The position numbers were made by a program, and so were the translations under genes. DNA of 64,000 bases. Origin: a beta proteobacterium AAP99 (GTDB lineage Bacteria; Pseudomonadota; Gammaproteobacteria; Burkholderiales; Burkholderiaceae_C). This document shows, piece after piece, positions 26,253 through 34,490 of this stretch. The stretch is from the NCBI GenBank assembly GCA_001295775.1, contig LJIA01000002.1, positions 124,001 through 188,000 of the forward strand, in the 5' to 3' direction. The notes under the pieces were generated by a model, which was given only the letters and a program-made list of their open reading frames with translations, did not search any database and was not told where the DNA came from. Positions within the stretch are counted from its first letter, which is position 1, and the number at the start of each line of letters is the position of its first letter.

Positions 26253-28316
26253 CTACTTGTCGCAGAAGCAGTGCATGAGCACGACAAAGGGCTGGCCGGC
26301 GCGGCTGCGCTGCATCAGATCGTTGACCCACATGAAGTCCTCCACCATCGGCGCGGCGGCGCTGTTCAGGCCGACGGTGGCCAGCGGCGCGTTCTGCACC
26401 ATGGCCGAGCTGATCGCCGCGCCGACTGCGGCGGCGCTGCTGTCCACGGCGGCGTCTGCAGCCGCGCCCAGGCCGAAGTTCTTCAGGAACTGCTCGAAGG
26501 GGCTGGGCGGGGCTTCGACGTAGCGCACGAGCGCGTCCGCCTTGAGCTTGGCGCGCTCGCGGGCGCTCTTGAGGGCGTCATCGAAGCTGCCGACGCGATC
26601 CACCAGCTTGCGGTCCAGGGCCTGCTGGCCCGTCCAGACGCGGCCCTGCGCAACCTTGTTGAGATCCTCCACGCTCATCTTGCGGAAGGCGGCGGCCTTG
26701 CCGACGAAGTCGTTGTAGAAGTGGTTGATGGCGCTTTGCACCATGCCCTCGAATCGCGGGTCCAGGCCGCGGCGCGGGTCGTAGGCGCCGCCCAGCCAGG
26801 TGGTGGTGTAGCCACCGGTCTTGATGGAGAGCTTTTCCATCAGGCCGCCGGCCGTGGGCAGCATGCCGAACACGCCGATTGAGCCGGTGATGGTGGTGGG
26901 CTCGGCAATCACTTCATCGGAGGCCATGCTGATCCAGTAGCCACCGGATGCAGCGAGGTCGCCCATCGACACCACGACCGGCTTGCCAGCGGCGCGCGTG
27001 AGCTCGAGTTCGCGGCGGATCAGTTCGCTGCCGAAACCGCTGCCCCCAGGGCTGTCCACGCGCAGCACGATGGCCTTGATGCTGTCGTCCTCGCGGGCCT
27101 TGCGTACGAGTTCTGCGGTGCTGCGGCCGCCGATGCGCCCCGGCGGTGCAAAGCCGTCGCCGATCTCGCCTTCAGCCACGATCACGCCCACGGCCTCACC
27201 ACCTTTGGCGGGCTTGATGGTGGAGAGATAGTCGCCAAAGGACACCTGGCGGAAAGTCTTGTTCTGCTTGTCCTCGGCGCCGCGCTCCGTCATGAGCGCG
27301 CGCAGCTCGTCACGGGTCTTGAAGCCGTCGATCAGCTTGCCGTCGATGGCGAGCTTGGCCGGGTCGCCGCCGGCGGCCTTGAGCTGCTCGGGCAGGGCCT
27401 CGATGTTCTTGGCAATGCTGCCGGCCGGCAGCTTGCGCGCCTTCTCCACGCCGTCGGTGTAGGCCTTCCAGAGGGCGTCCCAGAGATAGGCTTCGGCTTC
27501 CAGGCTCTCCTTGCTCGGGCCATTGGCAAAGTAGGGCTCGGCGGCGTTCTTGAAGGTGCCGACCTTGACCACGTTGGCGCTTACGCCCAGGCGGTCGAAG
27601 GCGTCCTTGTAGTAGGTGCGGTAGCGGCCGAAGCCCTCGATCATCACCATGCCCATGGGGTGCATGTAGACCTCGCTGGCGTGCGCGGCCAGGTAGTACT
27701 GCCGCTGGTCGTAGCCGCTGCCCCAGGCGACGATCTTCTTGCCGCCGGCCTTGAACCGCTCCATGGCGGCGGCGGCCTCGCGCAGCGTGGCCATGCCCGC
27801 GCCGCGGAACTCGTCGGTGATGAGCACGACGCTCGAAATCTTGTCGTCCTTGGCCGCCTTGTCGAGCACGGCGATCAGGTCGCGCAGCTGGATCTGGTCG
27901 GTGTCCTGGCCCTGGGCCTGGCGGCTGATGCGGTCGCGCACGCCGCCGTGGTATTGCTCGACGATCGGGCCGTCCAGCGCCAGCACCAGCGCGGTCTTGT
28001 CCTGCACCTTGATCCCGCCGCCGGAGAACATCGAGATCAGCAGCAGGATGACGATGGCCAGGAAGATCAGGTTCATCATCAGGCGGCGGCTTGCGTCCAC
28101 CCAGCCCCAGATGCGCGCGAACCAGCCGGGCTTCTTCGGGTCGCCCGGTGGCGTGGGCGGCGTGGGTGGCGTCGGCGGTGCAGGGGGCATGCCGCCGCTG
28201 CGGTCTGCAAACACACCGCCCGACGTCCATGCGGACGGGCTGGCGGCGGGAGCGTCTGCAGCGGGTTGGGCTGCGCCGGGTGCAGCGGCAGCGGGCGTGG
28301 GCGCGGGTGTGAACAT
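26253..28316 (-). CDS. sppA: Signal peptide peptidase SppA (67K type)
   Basis: This 687-residue membrane-anchored serine protease degrades cleaved signal peptides. A Pro/Ala-rich cytoplasmic tail (1-70) precedes one membrane helix (about 81-97). Two tandem S49 domains follow, as in the long proteobacterial form. The general-base lysine is K256 in KVGTFKNAAEPY, within the first domain. The nucleophile is S457 in GDLAASGGYWIS, in the second. Both match the family. The ATG at 28316 was chosen; an in-frame start at 28412 would add 32 residues. The Pro-rich N-terminal tail is longer than in the Escherichia coli enzyme. The gene appears monocistronic and is convergent with the DUF6064 gene. Confidence 0.93.
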   Translation of the reverse strand: MFTPAPTPAAAAPGAAQPAADAPAASPSAWTSGGVFADRSGGMPPAPPTPPTPPTPPGDPKKPGWFARIWGWVDASRRLMMNLIFLAIVILLLISMFSGGGIKVQDKTALVLALDGPIVEQYHGGVRDRISRQAQGQDTDQIQLRDLIAVLDKAAKDDKISSVVLITDEFRGAGMATLREAAAAMERFKAGGKKIVAWGSGYDQRQYYLAAHASEVYMHPMGMVMIEGFGRYRTYYKDAFDRLGVSANVVKVGTFKNAAEPYFANGPSKESLEAEAYLWDALWKAYTDGVEKARKLPAGSIAKNIEALPEQLKAAGGDPAKLAIDGKLIDGFKTRDELRALMTERGAEDKQNKTFRQVSFGDYLSTIKPAKGGEAVGVIVAEGEIGDGFAPPGRIGGRSTAELVRKAREDDSIKAIVLRVDSPGGSGFGSELIRRELELTRAAGKPVVVSMGDLAASGGYWISMASDEVIAEPTTITGSIGVFGMLPTAGGLMEKLSIKTGGYTTTWLGGAYDPRRGLDPRFEGMVQSAINHFYNDFVGKAAAFRKMSVEDLNKVAQGRVWTGQQALDRKLVDRVGSFDDALKSARERAKLKADALVRYVEAPPSPFEQFLKNFGLGAAADAAVDSSAAAVGAAISSAMVQNAPLATVGLNSAAAPMVEDFMWVNDLMQRSRAGQPFVVLMHCFCDK

Positions 28317-28496
28317 GCGGGGCTTCTCCGAAGTGAACTGCGCGAGATTAGCCAGCAGGCTGATGGGCGCCACGTGGTTTTCGATGAGCTGCGGCTTGCC
28401 GGGCACAGACACGGGCTTTTGCTGACTGGCTGGCGGCTGGGCGCTTCACTGTGAACACTGTGGCGCGGCGTGTTCACCGGGTGTGGCCGGCAAAGA

Positions 28497-28520
28497 AAAG
28501 CGCGCCCGGAGGCGCGCTTT
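28497..28520 (-). terminator. Rho-independent terminator of the Bax-inhibitor-1 gene
   Basis: Ten-base perfect arms AAAGCGCGCC (28497-28506) and GGCGCGCTTT (28511-28520) enclose a CGGA loop. Read leftward the stem is followed by TTTTCTTT. It lies 25 bp after the stop of the leftward gene at 28545. Confidence 0.85.
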
Positions 28521-28544
28521 CAGGGCCGGACAGGCCGGGCGCGA

Positions 28545-29267
28545 TCAGTCGCGCGCCAGATCCATGATGAAGCGCAGCACGTACCAGAGCATCAGCGCGA
28601 TGGACGCAAACAGATGCAGGGCCGCGCCCACCGGCCGGTCGGTCGGGTAGTGGCGCAGGATGTTGTTGGTGTCATAGAGCACGCAGCCGCCCGCGAACAG
28701 CACCATGGCGCCACTGAACACGATGCCCAGGGTGAAGCCGAACACGATGCTGGCCACGATCACGCCCAACGCGACGATGCCGCCCACCTTCAGGAAGCTG
28801 CCCAGGAAGCTGAAGTCGCGCTTGCTCGTGTAGGCCGTGACAGTGAGCGCCACGACCAGCGTGAGCGTGACCAGGGCCGCGGTCCAGATCGAGCCCGGCG
28901 CCACCTTGGCCGCGATGGCAAACAGCGGCGCAAACATCAGCGCCTCGGCCGCCACGTACAGGCCCAGGCCGGCCAGCTGCGCGCCCTTGGACTCCATCGT
29001 GTCGGCCATGCTGGACGCCAGCCAGCCCACCACCATGAAGCCGCCCAGATACGCGAGCCACATGTACTTGCTGCCGGCCATGAAATTCACCATGGCCACG
29101 CCCACGCCCAGGCTGCTGAGCACAAACGACAGCACCGCAAAGCTCAAGATGGCGATCGACAGCCACTTGTAGGTATCGATCACGAAGCTGGCGCGACTGG
29201 CCTGCGCCTGCGCAATGCCGGCGCTCAGATCCTGATCCTGCGCCGTGTTCTGCATGACATCTGACAT
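28545..29267 (-). CDS. Bax inhibitor-1/YccA family membrane protein
   Basis: This 240-residue protein has about seven membrane helices and a short polar N-terminus. It shows the family C-terminal pattern FAGGCVLYDTNNILRHYPTD followed by a final helix. Bacterial members are calcium-leak-type channels or modulators of the membrane protease FtsH (YccA). Which applies here is unknown. The conserved aspartate in LYDTNNI is part of the proposed pH-sensing pair. The gene is transcribed alone and ends in a strong terminator. Confidence 0.9.
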   Translation of the reverse strand: MSDVMQNTAQDQDLSAGIAQAQASRASFVIDTYKWLSIAILSFAVLSFVLSSLGVGVAMVNFMAGSKYMWLAYLGGFMVVGWLASSMADTMESKGAQLAGLGLYVAAEALMFAPLFAIAAKVAPGSIWTAALVTLTLVVALTVTAYTSKRDFSFLGSFLKVGGIVALGVIVASIVFGFTLGIVFSGAMVLFAGGCVLYDTNNILRHYPTDRPVGAALHLFASIALMLWYVLRFIMDLARD

Positions 29268-29335
29268 GCGACTCCCTCCCTCACCTTTTGAATGGAACCC
29301 GGATCGATGTCCGGTGTGCGGGCGATTCTAAGTAG

Positions 29336-29360
29336 AAACCCCGGTGCGGGTCCGGGGTTT
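29336..29360. terminator. GC-rich hairpin in the 247-bp gap, possible terminator
   Basis: Nine-base arms AAACCCCGG (29336-29344) and CCGGGGTTT (29352-29360) enclose a 7-base loop. It lies downstream of the leftward DCC-protein gene and upstream of the Bax-inhibitor-1 gene. The following leftward sequence (TTTCTACTT) is only moderately T-rich, so terminator function is probable rather than certain. The rest of 29268-29514 shows no gene. Confidence 0.6.
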
Positions 29361-29514
29361 GCGGATTGCGCATCGCGCGCAGCATCCGTTGAACAGGGGA
29401 GCGCTGATGGCTTGGGGCAGGCTGGCGCGGGGCGGCAGACCCTGCGCAGTGCTTCGCGGGCAGAAGCAAGGCCGGCGCAACGCGCAGGGCGCTGAACGAT
29501 CGGTGCGACTGCGA

Positions 29515-29991
29515 TCAGTCGCGCCGCTCGCAGGCGGCGTTCGCGCAGCTTTGCGCGACCATGGCCTTGGCGCGGCGGCGCAGCAGGCGCCCCATGAGCC
29601 AGTGCATGAAGTGCTGTGCACCGAGGGCCGTGAGCCAGTGGCGGTAGCGCGCAATCCAGGGGTAGAGCCGGTCGAACACGGGGCGCAGGCGCGGGTGGCT
29701 CCACAGACGCACCATGGGCGCCAGGCCCGCGGCGGCATAGACCTGCACGAACACGTCCACGCCACGCAGCCAGCGGCCGGCGGCGTCCTGCGCATGGATG
29801 ATCTGCATCAGCTGGGCGGGGTCGATGCCGGCTTCGTGCACCAGGGTGGCGTCGAAATCCGCGGCGGAACAGTCGACGAGCGCGAAGCGGTTCTCGCTGT
29901 CCAGCGCCTTCAGGCCGTGCATCTCGCTCGCGCACAGGGGGCACGAGCGGTCGTAGTAGACCGTGAGCGGATAGGCGAGGGCATCATTCAT
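29515..29991 (-). CDS. DCC-family (DUF393) thiol-disulfide oxidoreductase-like protein
   Basis: This 158-residue protein carries the family motif YYDRSCPLCASEM near residue 13, where the CxxC pair resembles a thioredoxin-type active site, followed by a histidine/aspartate-rich helical region. The family is annotated as a putative thiol-disulfide oxidoreductase, but activity is rarely shown. The C-terminus is Arg-rich and adds two cysteines (SCANAACERR). A dispersed repeat separates it from the upstream GbsR-type regulator gene on the same strand, so co-transcription is possible. Confidence 0.83.
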   Translation of the reverse strand: MNDALAYPLTVYYDRSCPLCASEMHGLKALDSENRFALVDCSAADFDATLVHEAGIDPAQLMQIIHAQDAAGRWLRGVDVFVQVYAAAGLAPMVRLWSHPRLRPVFDRLYPWIARYRHWLTALGAQHFMHWLMGRLLRRRAKAMVAQSCANAACERRD

Positions 29992-30000
29992 GATCAGCTT

Positions 30001-30115
30001 CAGAAATCAATTTCGGCCATATGATCAAAGGCATCAATGTCATCCAAGATTGGCTTTTGGCATGCGGAAAGTCGATATTGACTGCTCTCAAATAGGTTGT
30101 TTTCGGTCAATTCTG
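30001..30115 (+). repeat. Dispersed repeat, diverged copy E
   Basis: This AT-rich 115-bp gap between the GbsR-type gene and the DCC-protein gene contains GCATGCGGAAAGTCGA at 30060-30075, with CGGCCATATGATCAAAGGCA on the left and GTTTTCGG on the right. These are the same pieces seen in copies D, F and G but in different spacing. The last bases (GTCAATTCTG, 30106-30115) overlap the end of the regulator gene and recur exactly in copy F. It is a degenerate match. Confidence 0.5.
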
Positions 30116-30889
30116 ATTGCGCACCAGCTTCTGCACCGTGGACAGCAGCTTGAGCACCTTCTGCAGCGTGGCCGGGTCCAGACGAAGCATCTCATCGGCC
30201 CAGGCCGCCACGGACTCCGTGAGGGCCAGGGTGTCCCGAATGCGCTGTTGCGCCGCAGCCGGCTCCTGGGCAAAGGCGGGGTCCGCCACGCTCTCGCGCA
30301 GCAGGGCGGCGGTGGGGTCGAACTCGCGGCGCTTGCGCTCGGCCACCACGGTGCGCAGCAGCTCCCAGACGTCGCCGCTGGTCTCGAAGTGGTCGCGCCG
30401 GTCGCCCATCACGTGCACCACCCGCGCCAGGCGCCAGGCCTGCAGCTCGCGCAGGCTGGTGGACACATTGCTGCGCGCCACGCCCAGGGTGGCCACCAGC
30501 TCGTCGGCATGCATCGGCCGGCCCAGGTAATAGAGAAGCGCGTGAATCTGCGCGACCGTCCGGTTTACCCCCCAGCGGGTGCCCATCTCGCCCCAATGCA
30601 GCACGAAGCGCTGAGCGAGCGGGGAGAGCGCCACCGGGCCGTGGCCAGTGTCCGGCAGGTCGGTGCCGGGGCTGGCAGGTGTGGAAGGGGTGGCGGAAGG
30701 GCTGGCGGACCGAGGGGCCGATCCAGCCGCCGGGGGCGCAGCAGCCCCTCCCGCCACGGCGTCGCTCGGTGGCAGCACAGCGCCTGCAATGTGAGCGCCT
30801 GCTTGCGTGGAATCTGCTGCCAATGCTTCGGATTCGCTTGTTGATGCTGCAATATCAGCGGGATTGTTCGGGGTCGGCGTCGTGTTCAT
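30107..30889 (-). CDS. GbsR/MarR family transcriptional regulator
   Basis: This 260-residue regulator has an N-terminal 90-residue low-complexity Ala/Pro/Ser extension and then a GbsR-type winged helix (GEMGTRWGVNRTVAQIHALL, with HADELVATLGVARSNVSTSL as the recognition region, about 105-165). A helical dimerisation tail follows. GbsR proteins repress choline and glycine-betaine genes in other bacteria, but none are nearby, so the effector is open. The ATG at 30889 follows GGTGGG and is preferred over the much longer in-frame reading that runs antisense through the neighbouring gene. It is divergent from an epimerase-like gene and shares a palindromic promoter region with it. Confidence 0.85.
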   Translation of the reverse strand: MNTTPTPNNPADIAASTSESEALAADSTQAGAHIAGAVLPPSDAVAGGAAAPPAAGSAPRSASPSATPSTPASPGTDLPDTGHGPVALSPLAQRFVLHWGEMGTRWGVNRTVAQIHALLYYLGRPMHADELVATLGVARSNVSTSLRELQAWRLARVVHVMGDRRDHFETSGDVWELLRTVVAERKRREFDPTAALLRESVADPAFAQEPAAAQQRIRDTLALTESVAAWADEMLRLDPATLQKVLKLLSTVQKLVRNQN

Positions 30890-30932
30890 GGACCCACCAT
30901 ACACGATCTCACCCCGATCTGTTACCGTAATT

Positions 30933-30955
30933 TCTGAATTGACAGAAAATTCAGA
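30933..30955. promoter_or_regulatory. Inverted repeat in the GbsR/epimerase divergent promoter
   Basis: TCTGAATT (30933-30940) and AATTCAGA (30948-30955) form an 8-bp perfect inverted repeat with a 7-base spacer. A TTGACA-like hexamer overlaps it at 30939-30944. The AT-rich block stands out from GC-rich surroundings. It is a good candidate operator for the divergently encoded GbsR-type protein, possibly autoregulatory; this is inference. Confidence 0.55.
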
Positions 30956-31018
30956 CAAACACTGCAAGCCCACATCGCGCTGCCGGCGCAGGGGCAGGCA
31001 GGGAAGGCGAGGCCGATC

Positions 31019-31921
31019 ATGCGGGTACTGGTTCTGGGTGGACGGGGATTCATTGGTCGGCATGTGGTGGCAGCCCTCCGGGCGCGCGACCATCGGGTGG
31101 AAATCGGCGGCCGGCGGGCGGATGCGGCCGCTCCGGTACCGGTGCAGGCGTTGGCCATGCATCGCCGCCTGCAGCCGGCCGACTGGCGCGCCGCTCTGGC
31201 CGATATGGACGCGGTGGTGAATTGCGTGGGCATCCTGCGCGAGCGCTGGGCCCAGACCTACGACCGCGTGCATTGCCAGGGGCCCGCCGCGCTGGCGGCC
31301 GCCTGTGCGGCACGGGGCCTGCGTCTGGTGCACGTCTCCGCGCTGGGCTTGAGTGCAGACGCGCGCAGCCGCTTCATCCGCAGCAAGTGGGCGGGCGAAC
31401 GAGCCATTCGCGCGGCCCACGCGCACGCCACCATCGTGCGGCCCTCGCTGCTGGACGGCGAGGGCGGCTTCGGTGCGCGCTGGATCCGGCGCGTGGCGCA
31501 GTGGCCAGTGCAGCCGCTGCCGGGCGCCGCGCGCGGCCAGATCGCGGCCCTGCACGTCAGCGAGCTGGGTGAGGTCATCGCGGCGCTGGTCGATGCGCCG
31601 GCCGCAGACTGCCCGCGCGAGGTGGAACTGGGTGGGCCCGAGGCGATGCCCATGGGCGATCTGCTGCTGCGCCTGCGCGCGCCCGGCCGGGCCGCGCCGC
31701 TGCAGATTGCGCTGCCCGGCTGGCTCGCGCGCATGGGCAGCCATGTGTGCGACCTGCTGCACTTCTCGCCGTTTTCCTTCGGGCACTTGGAGCTGATGGG
31801 CCGGGCCAACGTGCCGGCGGTCAATGCCGCCGAGCGCTGGCTCGGGCGCGCACCTGCTGCGCTGGGTGCAGCGCCCGCCATGCCGATGACCGTGCGCCCC
31901 GAGCTCAAGGCGGCGCGATGA
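31019..31921 (+). CDS. NAD(P)-binding epimerase/dehydratase-like protein
   Basis: This 300-residue atypical short-chain dehydrogenase starts with the dinucleotide-binding motif [20 protein letters not shown]. It contains [20 protein letters not shown] and [20 protein letters not shown], the pattern of NDUFA9/complex-I-assembly-like NAD(P)-binding proteins. It lacks the usual YxxxK catalytic pair, so it may bind nucleotide without classical dehydrogenase activity. The following YkgJ-type gene starts inside its stop codon (31918-31921), so the two are translationally coupled. It is divergent from a GbsR-type regulator that may control it. Confidence 0.85.
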   Translation: MRVLVLGGRGFIGRHVVAALRARDHRVEIGGRRADAAAPVPVQALAMHRRLQPADWRAALADMDAVVNCVGILRERWAQTYDRVHCQGPAALAAACAARGLRLVHVSALGLSADARSRFIRSKWAGERAIRAAHAHATIVRPSLLDGEGGFGARWIRRVAQWPVQPLPGAARGQIAALHVSELGEVIAALVDAPAADCPREVELGGPEAMPMGDLLLRLRAPGRAAPLQIALPGWLARMGSHVCDLLHFSPFSFGHLELMGRANVPAVNAAERWLGRAPAALGAAPAMPMTVRPELKAAR

Positions 31922-32178
31922 ACTGCCGCCCCGGCTGCGGCGCCTGTTGCATCGCGCCCTCCATCAACACGCCCTTCCTCGGCATGCCGCAGGGCAAGCC
32001 GGCCGGCGTGCGCTGCGTGCACCTGCTGGACGACATGCGCTGCGCCATCTTCGGCCGCCCGGAGCGGCCCGCAGCCTGTGGCGGGCTGCAGCCCTCGGCC
32101 GAGATGTGCGGCGAAACCCGCGAGCAGGCGATGTCGTGGCTCACCCGCATGGAGCAGCTCACGCACCCCGGCCGCTGA
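31918..32178 (+). CDS. YkgJ-family cysteine cluster protein
   Basis: This small 86-residue protein has the N-terminal cysteine cluster CRPGCGACC (residues 3-11) and later cysteines at MRCAIF, AACGG and EMCGE. The eight or so cysteines suggest a zinc or iron-sulphur site, as proposed for the YkgJ (CxxCxxCC) family; no enzymatic role is established. Its ATG overlaps the stop codon of the upstream epimerase-like gene (ATGA), which fixes the start. Confidence 0.85.
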   Translation: MNCRPGCGACCIAPSINTPFLGMPQGKPAGVRCVHLLDDMRCAIFGRPERPAACGGLQPSAEMCGETREQAMSWLTRMEQLTHPGR

Positions 32179-32301
32179 ACACCCGCGCGACGTCGCGCTG
32201 CGTTGACAAAGCCCCAAGATCGTTTGCGGGCGAACAAGGTTGCGCGCTACAACCCGCACTTCAGTTGCTGCATTGCAGCGTAATCATTCGGGATCTGTTC
32301 G

Positions 32302-33600
32302 ATGTTCATGCTCCGCCGCGCGGTCGTCCCCGCCTTGGCCGCCCTTGCCCTGTGCCTTGCCGCCCCGTCCATGCGGGCACAGGCGCCGGCCCCCGCCACG
32401 ACCGAGGCCGCCACCCGCCCGTTCTCGCTGTCCACCGGCACGGTGCAGGCCAACATCGGCAATGACCTGCTCTGGCGAGTGCGCGAACCCGTGGCTGAGC
32501 GTTTTGCTGCGGCTGGCCGCGACAGCGATGCCGTCACGGTCTTTGCAGAAACACTTGGCATCCCCTGGCGCGAGTTCGCCGAGAACACCGAACCGCGCGC
32601 CGACCACCCCTGGGTGCGCATGCAGCGCGAACTGGCTGACGCGGCGCGCGCCACGGGCAAGCCGGTGTCTCTGCAGCTGACCCTGGCCCGCGAGCGCTAT
32701 GCGCGCGAGGCGGTGCGCAGCGGCACGTCCATTGAGCTGCGCGACATCGGCGCGCGCTGCTTCGATCTGAACCAATCCACCGACGCGCTGTACGTCACCG
32801 CCTATCCGCGCTACGTGACCTGGATGGTGCGCACCTATGCGCCGCGCTGGGTGAACGTGTCGGCCGAGATCAACGGCTACCTGACGGCCTGCGGTGACGG
32901 CCCCGCCTGGCGCGCCCTCGTGGACCTGCAGCGCGCCAGCTACCGCGCTGCCAAGGCCGTGGATGCCAACGCCGTGGTGTACGCCTCCTTCCTGATCGAT
33001 GAGCTGTACGGCAAGGCCCTGGATGGCTTTGATGCCGCGCACTACGCCGCGCTGAACAATCTCTCGCGCGATCGCTTCGGGCTGGCGATGCAGATCCACG
33101 GCCCCCGCGTGACCGACCCCGCACAGTTGCCGCGCGACTATCTGAGCCGCGTGCGCGATCGCAACCCCAAGGAAGCCCCCTTGCTGGTGGCCGACACGGG
33201 CTGGAACTCGCGCGACCTGTCCGTGGGCACACCCAGCAGCTGCCAGCGCGCCGCCGTGCCCGGCAATGACGCGGCCGCCGCCGCCTATCTGCGCTGGCTG
33301 CTCGACCAGGCCCGCGCGCTGAACATGGATCTCGTGACCTGGTCCACCCTGTTCGACGCGCTGCCGGCAGACGTGATGACCAGCTGCTACCCGAGCGCCA
33401 GCTGGCCCTTCTACCGCGCCTGCAGCGGTGATGCGAACTGCGTGCTGATGAACACGCAGCGCTCGGCGGCCGAGAACGCCAACGCCGGCGAGCTGCGGTT
33501 CAAGGCCGAAGGCGCCATGGGCCTGCGCACCTTCGAGGGCACGCCCAAGGGCGCGCTGATGCAGGTCTGGCAGGAGGCGCTGCGCCAGCCGCGCCGCTGA
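32302..33600 (+). CDS. Exported protein, possible TIM-barrel glycoside hydrolase relative
   Basis: I cannot name the family. This 432-residue protein has a signal peptide (AVVPALAALALCLAAPSMRA). The body has alternating strands and helices like a clan GH-A barrel: PVSLQLTLARERY, WVNVSAEINGYLTACG, ANAVVYASFLIDELYG, LLVADTGWNSRDLS and MDLVTWSTLFDALP. Strand-end residues E (VSAEIN) and D (VADTGW) lie where acid/base and nucleophile glutamates occur in such barrels. The second is Asp rather than Glu. Cysteine pairs suggest periplasmic disulphides. Substrate and activity are unknown. It is a single gene between the YkgJ-type and YdcF-type genes. Confidence 0.7.
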   Translation: MFMLRRAVVPALAALALCLAAPSMRAQAPAPATTEAATRPFSLSTGTVQANIGNDLLWRVREPVAERFAAAGRDSDAVTVFAETLGIPWREFAENTEPRADHPWVRMQRELADAARATGKPVSLQLTLARERYAREAVRSGTSIELRDIGARCFDLNQSTDALYVTAYPRYVTWMVRTYAPRWVNVSAEINGYLTACGDGPAWRALVDLQRASYRAAKAVDANAVVYASFLIDELYGKALDGFDAAHYAALNNLSRDRFGLAMQIHGPRVTDPAQLPRDYLSRVRDRNPKEAPLLVADTGWNSRDLSVGTPSSCQRAAVPGNDAAAAAYLRWLLDQARALNMDLVTWSTLFDALPADVMTSCYPSASWPFYRACSGDANCVLMNTQRSAAENANAGELRFKAEGAMGLRTFEGTPKGALMQVWQEALRQPRR

Positions 33601-33635
33601 TCCAGGCGCGCGGTGCGCGCGCCTAAGCTTGCGCC

Positions 33636-34376
33636 GTGACCGAAACACTCAACTACGCCTTGCTGGGCACGCTGTTCTGCGGCGCGCCGCTCACGCTCAT
33701 GGTGCTGGCCTGGTGGCTGCGCCGGCGCCTGCCGCGCCTGGCCGGTGCGGGCTTTGCGGCCGGAGCACTGACCATCTGGCTGGCGGCCACCCCAGCGGTG
33801 GCGTCCCTGTGGATCGGCAGCATCGAAGGCCTTGTGCCGGCACTGCCGCCGGGTGCCGATGTTTCCGCGGCGCAGGGCATCGTGGTGCTCTCCGGCGGGC
33901 GCTCGTTCAATGCGCCGGAGTACGGCGCAGCGCAGCCGGACCGCACCACCTCGGCTCGCATGCGCTACGCGGCGCGCCTTGCCCGCAGCAGCGGTTTGCC
34001 CGTGATCCCGACGGGCGGCGGGCGGGCCAGGTACGGGGCACCGGTGGGCGAACTGATGGCGCAGTCCTTCAAGCAGGACTATGGCATCGAGGTCGCGGCG
34101 GTCGAGGGCGCTGCGGTGGACACGCGTGAGAACGCGCTGCGTACGCGCTCGCTCAAGCCGGAGTGGCGCACCGTGGTCATCGTGACCTCGGCCTTTCACA
34201 TGCCGCGCTCAGTACGTGCCTTCGAGGCCGCAGGGTTCACCGTGATTGCGGCGCCAACGGACTATCGCGCCGAGCCAATCGACTCGCTGTATTCCTGGAT
34301 CCCCAACCAGCGCGCCCTGCTGACCACGCAGCTGGCGTTTCAGGAAAGCTTGGCGCGTGTGTTGGCGCTGATCTGA
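33636..34376 (+). CDS. YdcF/SanA-type DUF218 membrane protein
   Basis: This 246-residue protein has two N-terminal membrane helices (about 8-30 and 38-60) and then a DUF218 domain: AQGIVVLSGGRSFNAPEYG, PVIPTGGGRARYG, EGAAVDTRENAL, and VVIVTSAFHMPRSVRAFEAAG. Members (ElyC, SanA, YdcF) are linked to envelope maintenance and cell-wall precursor metabolism, though their reaction is unclear. A GTG at 33636 is the only start placing the first helix near the N-terminus. It follows the preceding exported-protein gene by 35 bp on the same strand. Confidence 0.88.
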   Translation: MTETLNYALLGTLFCGAPLTLMVLAWWLRRRLPRLAGAGFAAGALTIWLAATPAVASLWIGSIEGLVPALPPGADVSAAQGIVVLSGGRSFNAPEYGAAQPDRTTSARMRYAARLARSSGLPVIPTGGGRARYGAPVGELMAQSFKQDYGIEVAAVEGAAVDTRENALRTRSLKPEWRTVVIVTSAFHMPRSVRAFEAAGFTVIAAPTDYRAEPIDSLYSWIPNQRALLTTQLAFQESLARVLALI

Positions 34377-34490
34377 GTCTGCCGCCTGTCCTTCGGGCTG
34401 CACCGGTCGGCCGCGCGGGCATGGGCAAAAGCAAGGGTTTGGCGCAACAATCCTTGCAATCAGGTCTGCCGCCTGCCGACAGGAGCCCCG

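Noticed and set aside
30890-31786. N-terminal extension of the GbsR-type protein through the neighbouring gene
   Set aside because: It runs antisense to a good epimerase-like gene; the ATG at 30889 has a ribosome-binding site.
32203-32230. TTGACA as promoter for the exported barrel-like gene
   Set aside because: No -10-like hexamer at 16-18 bases.
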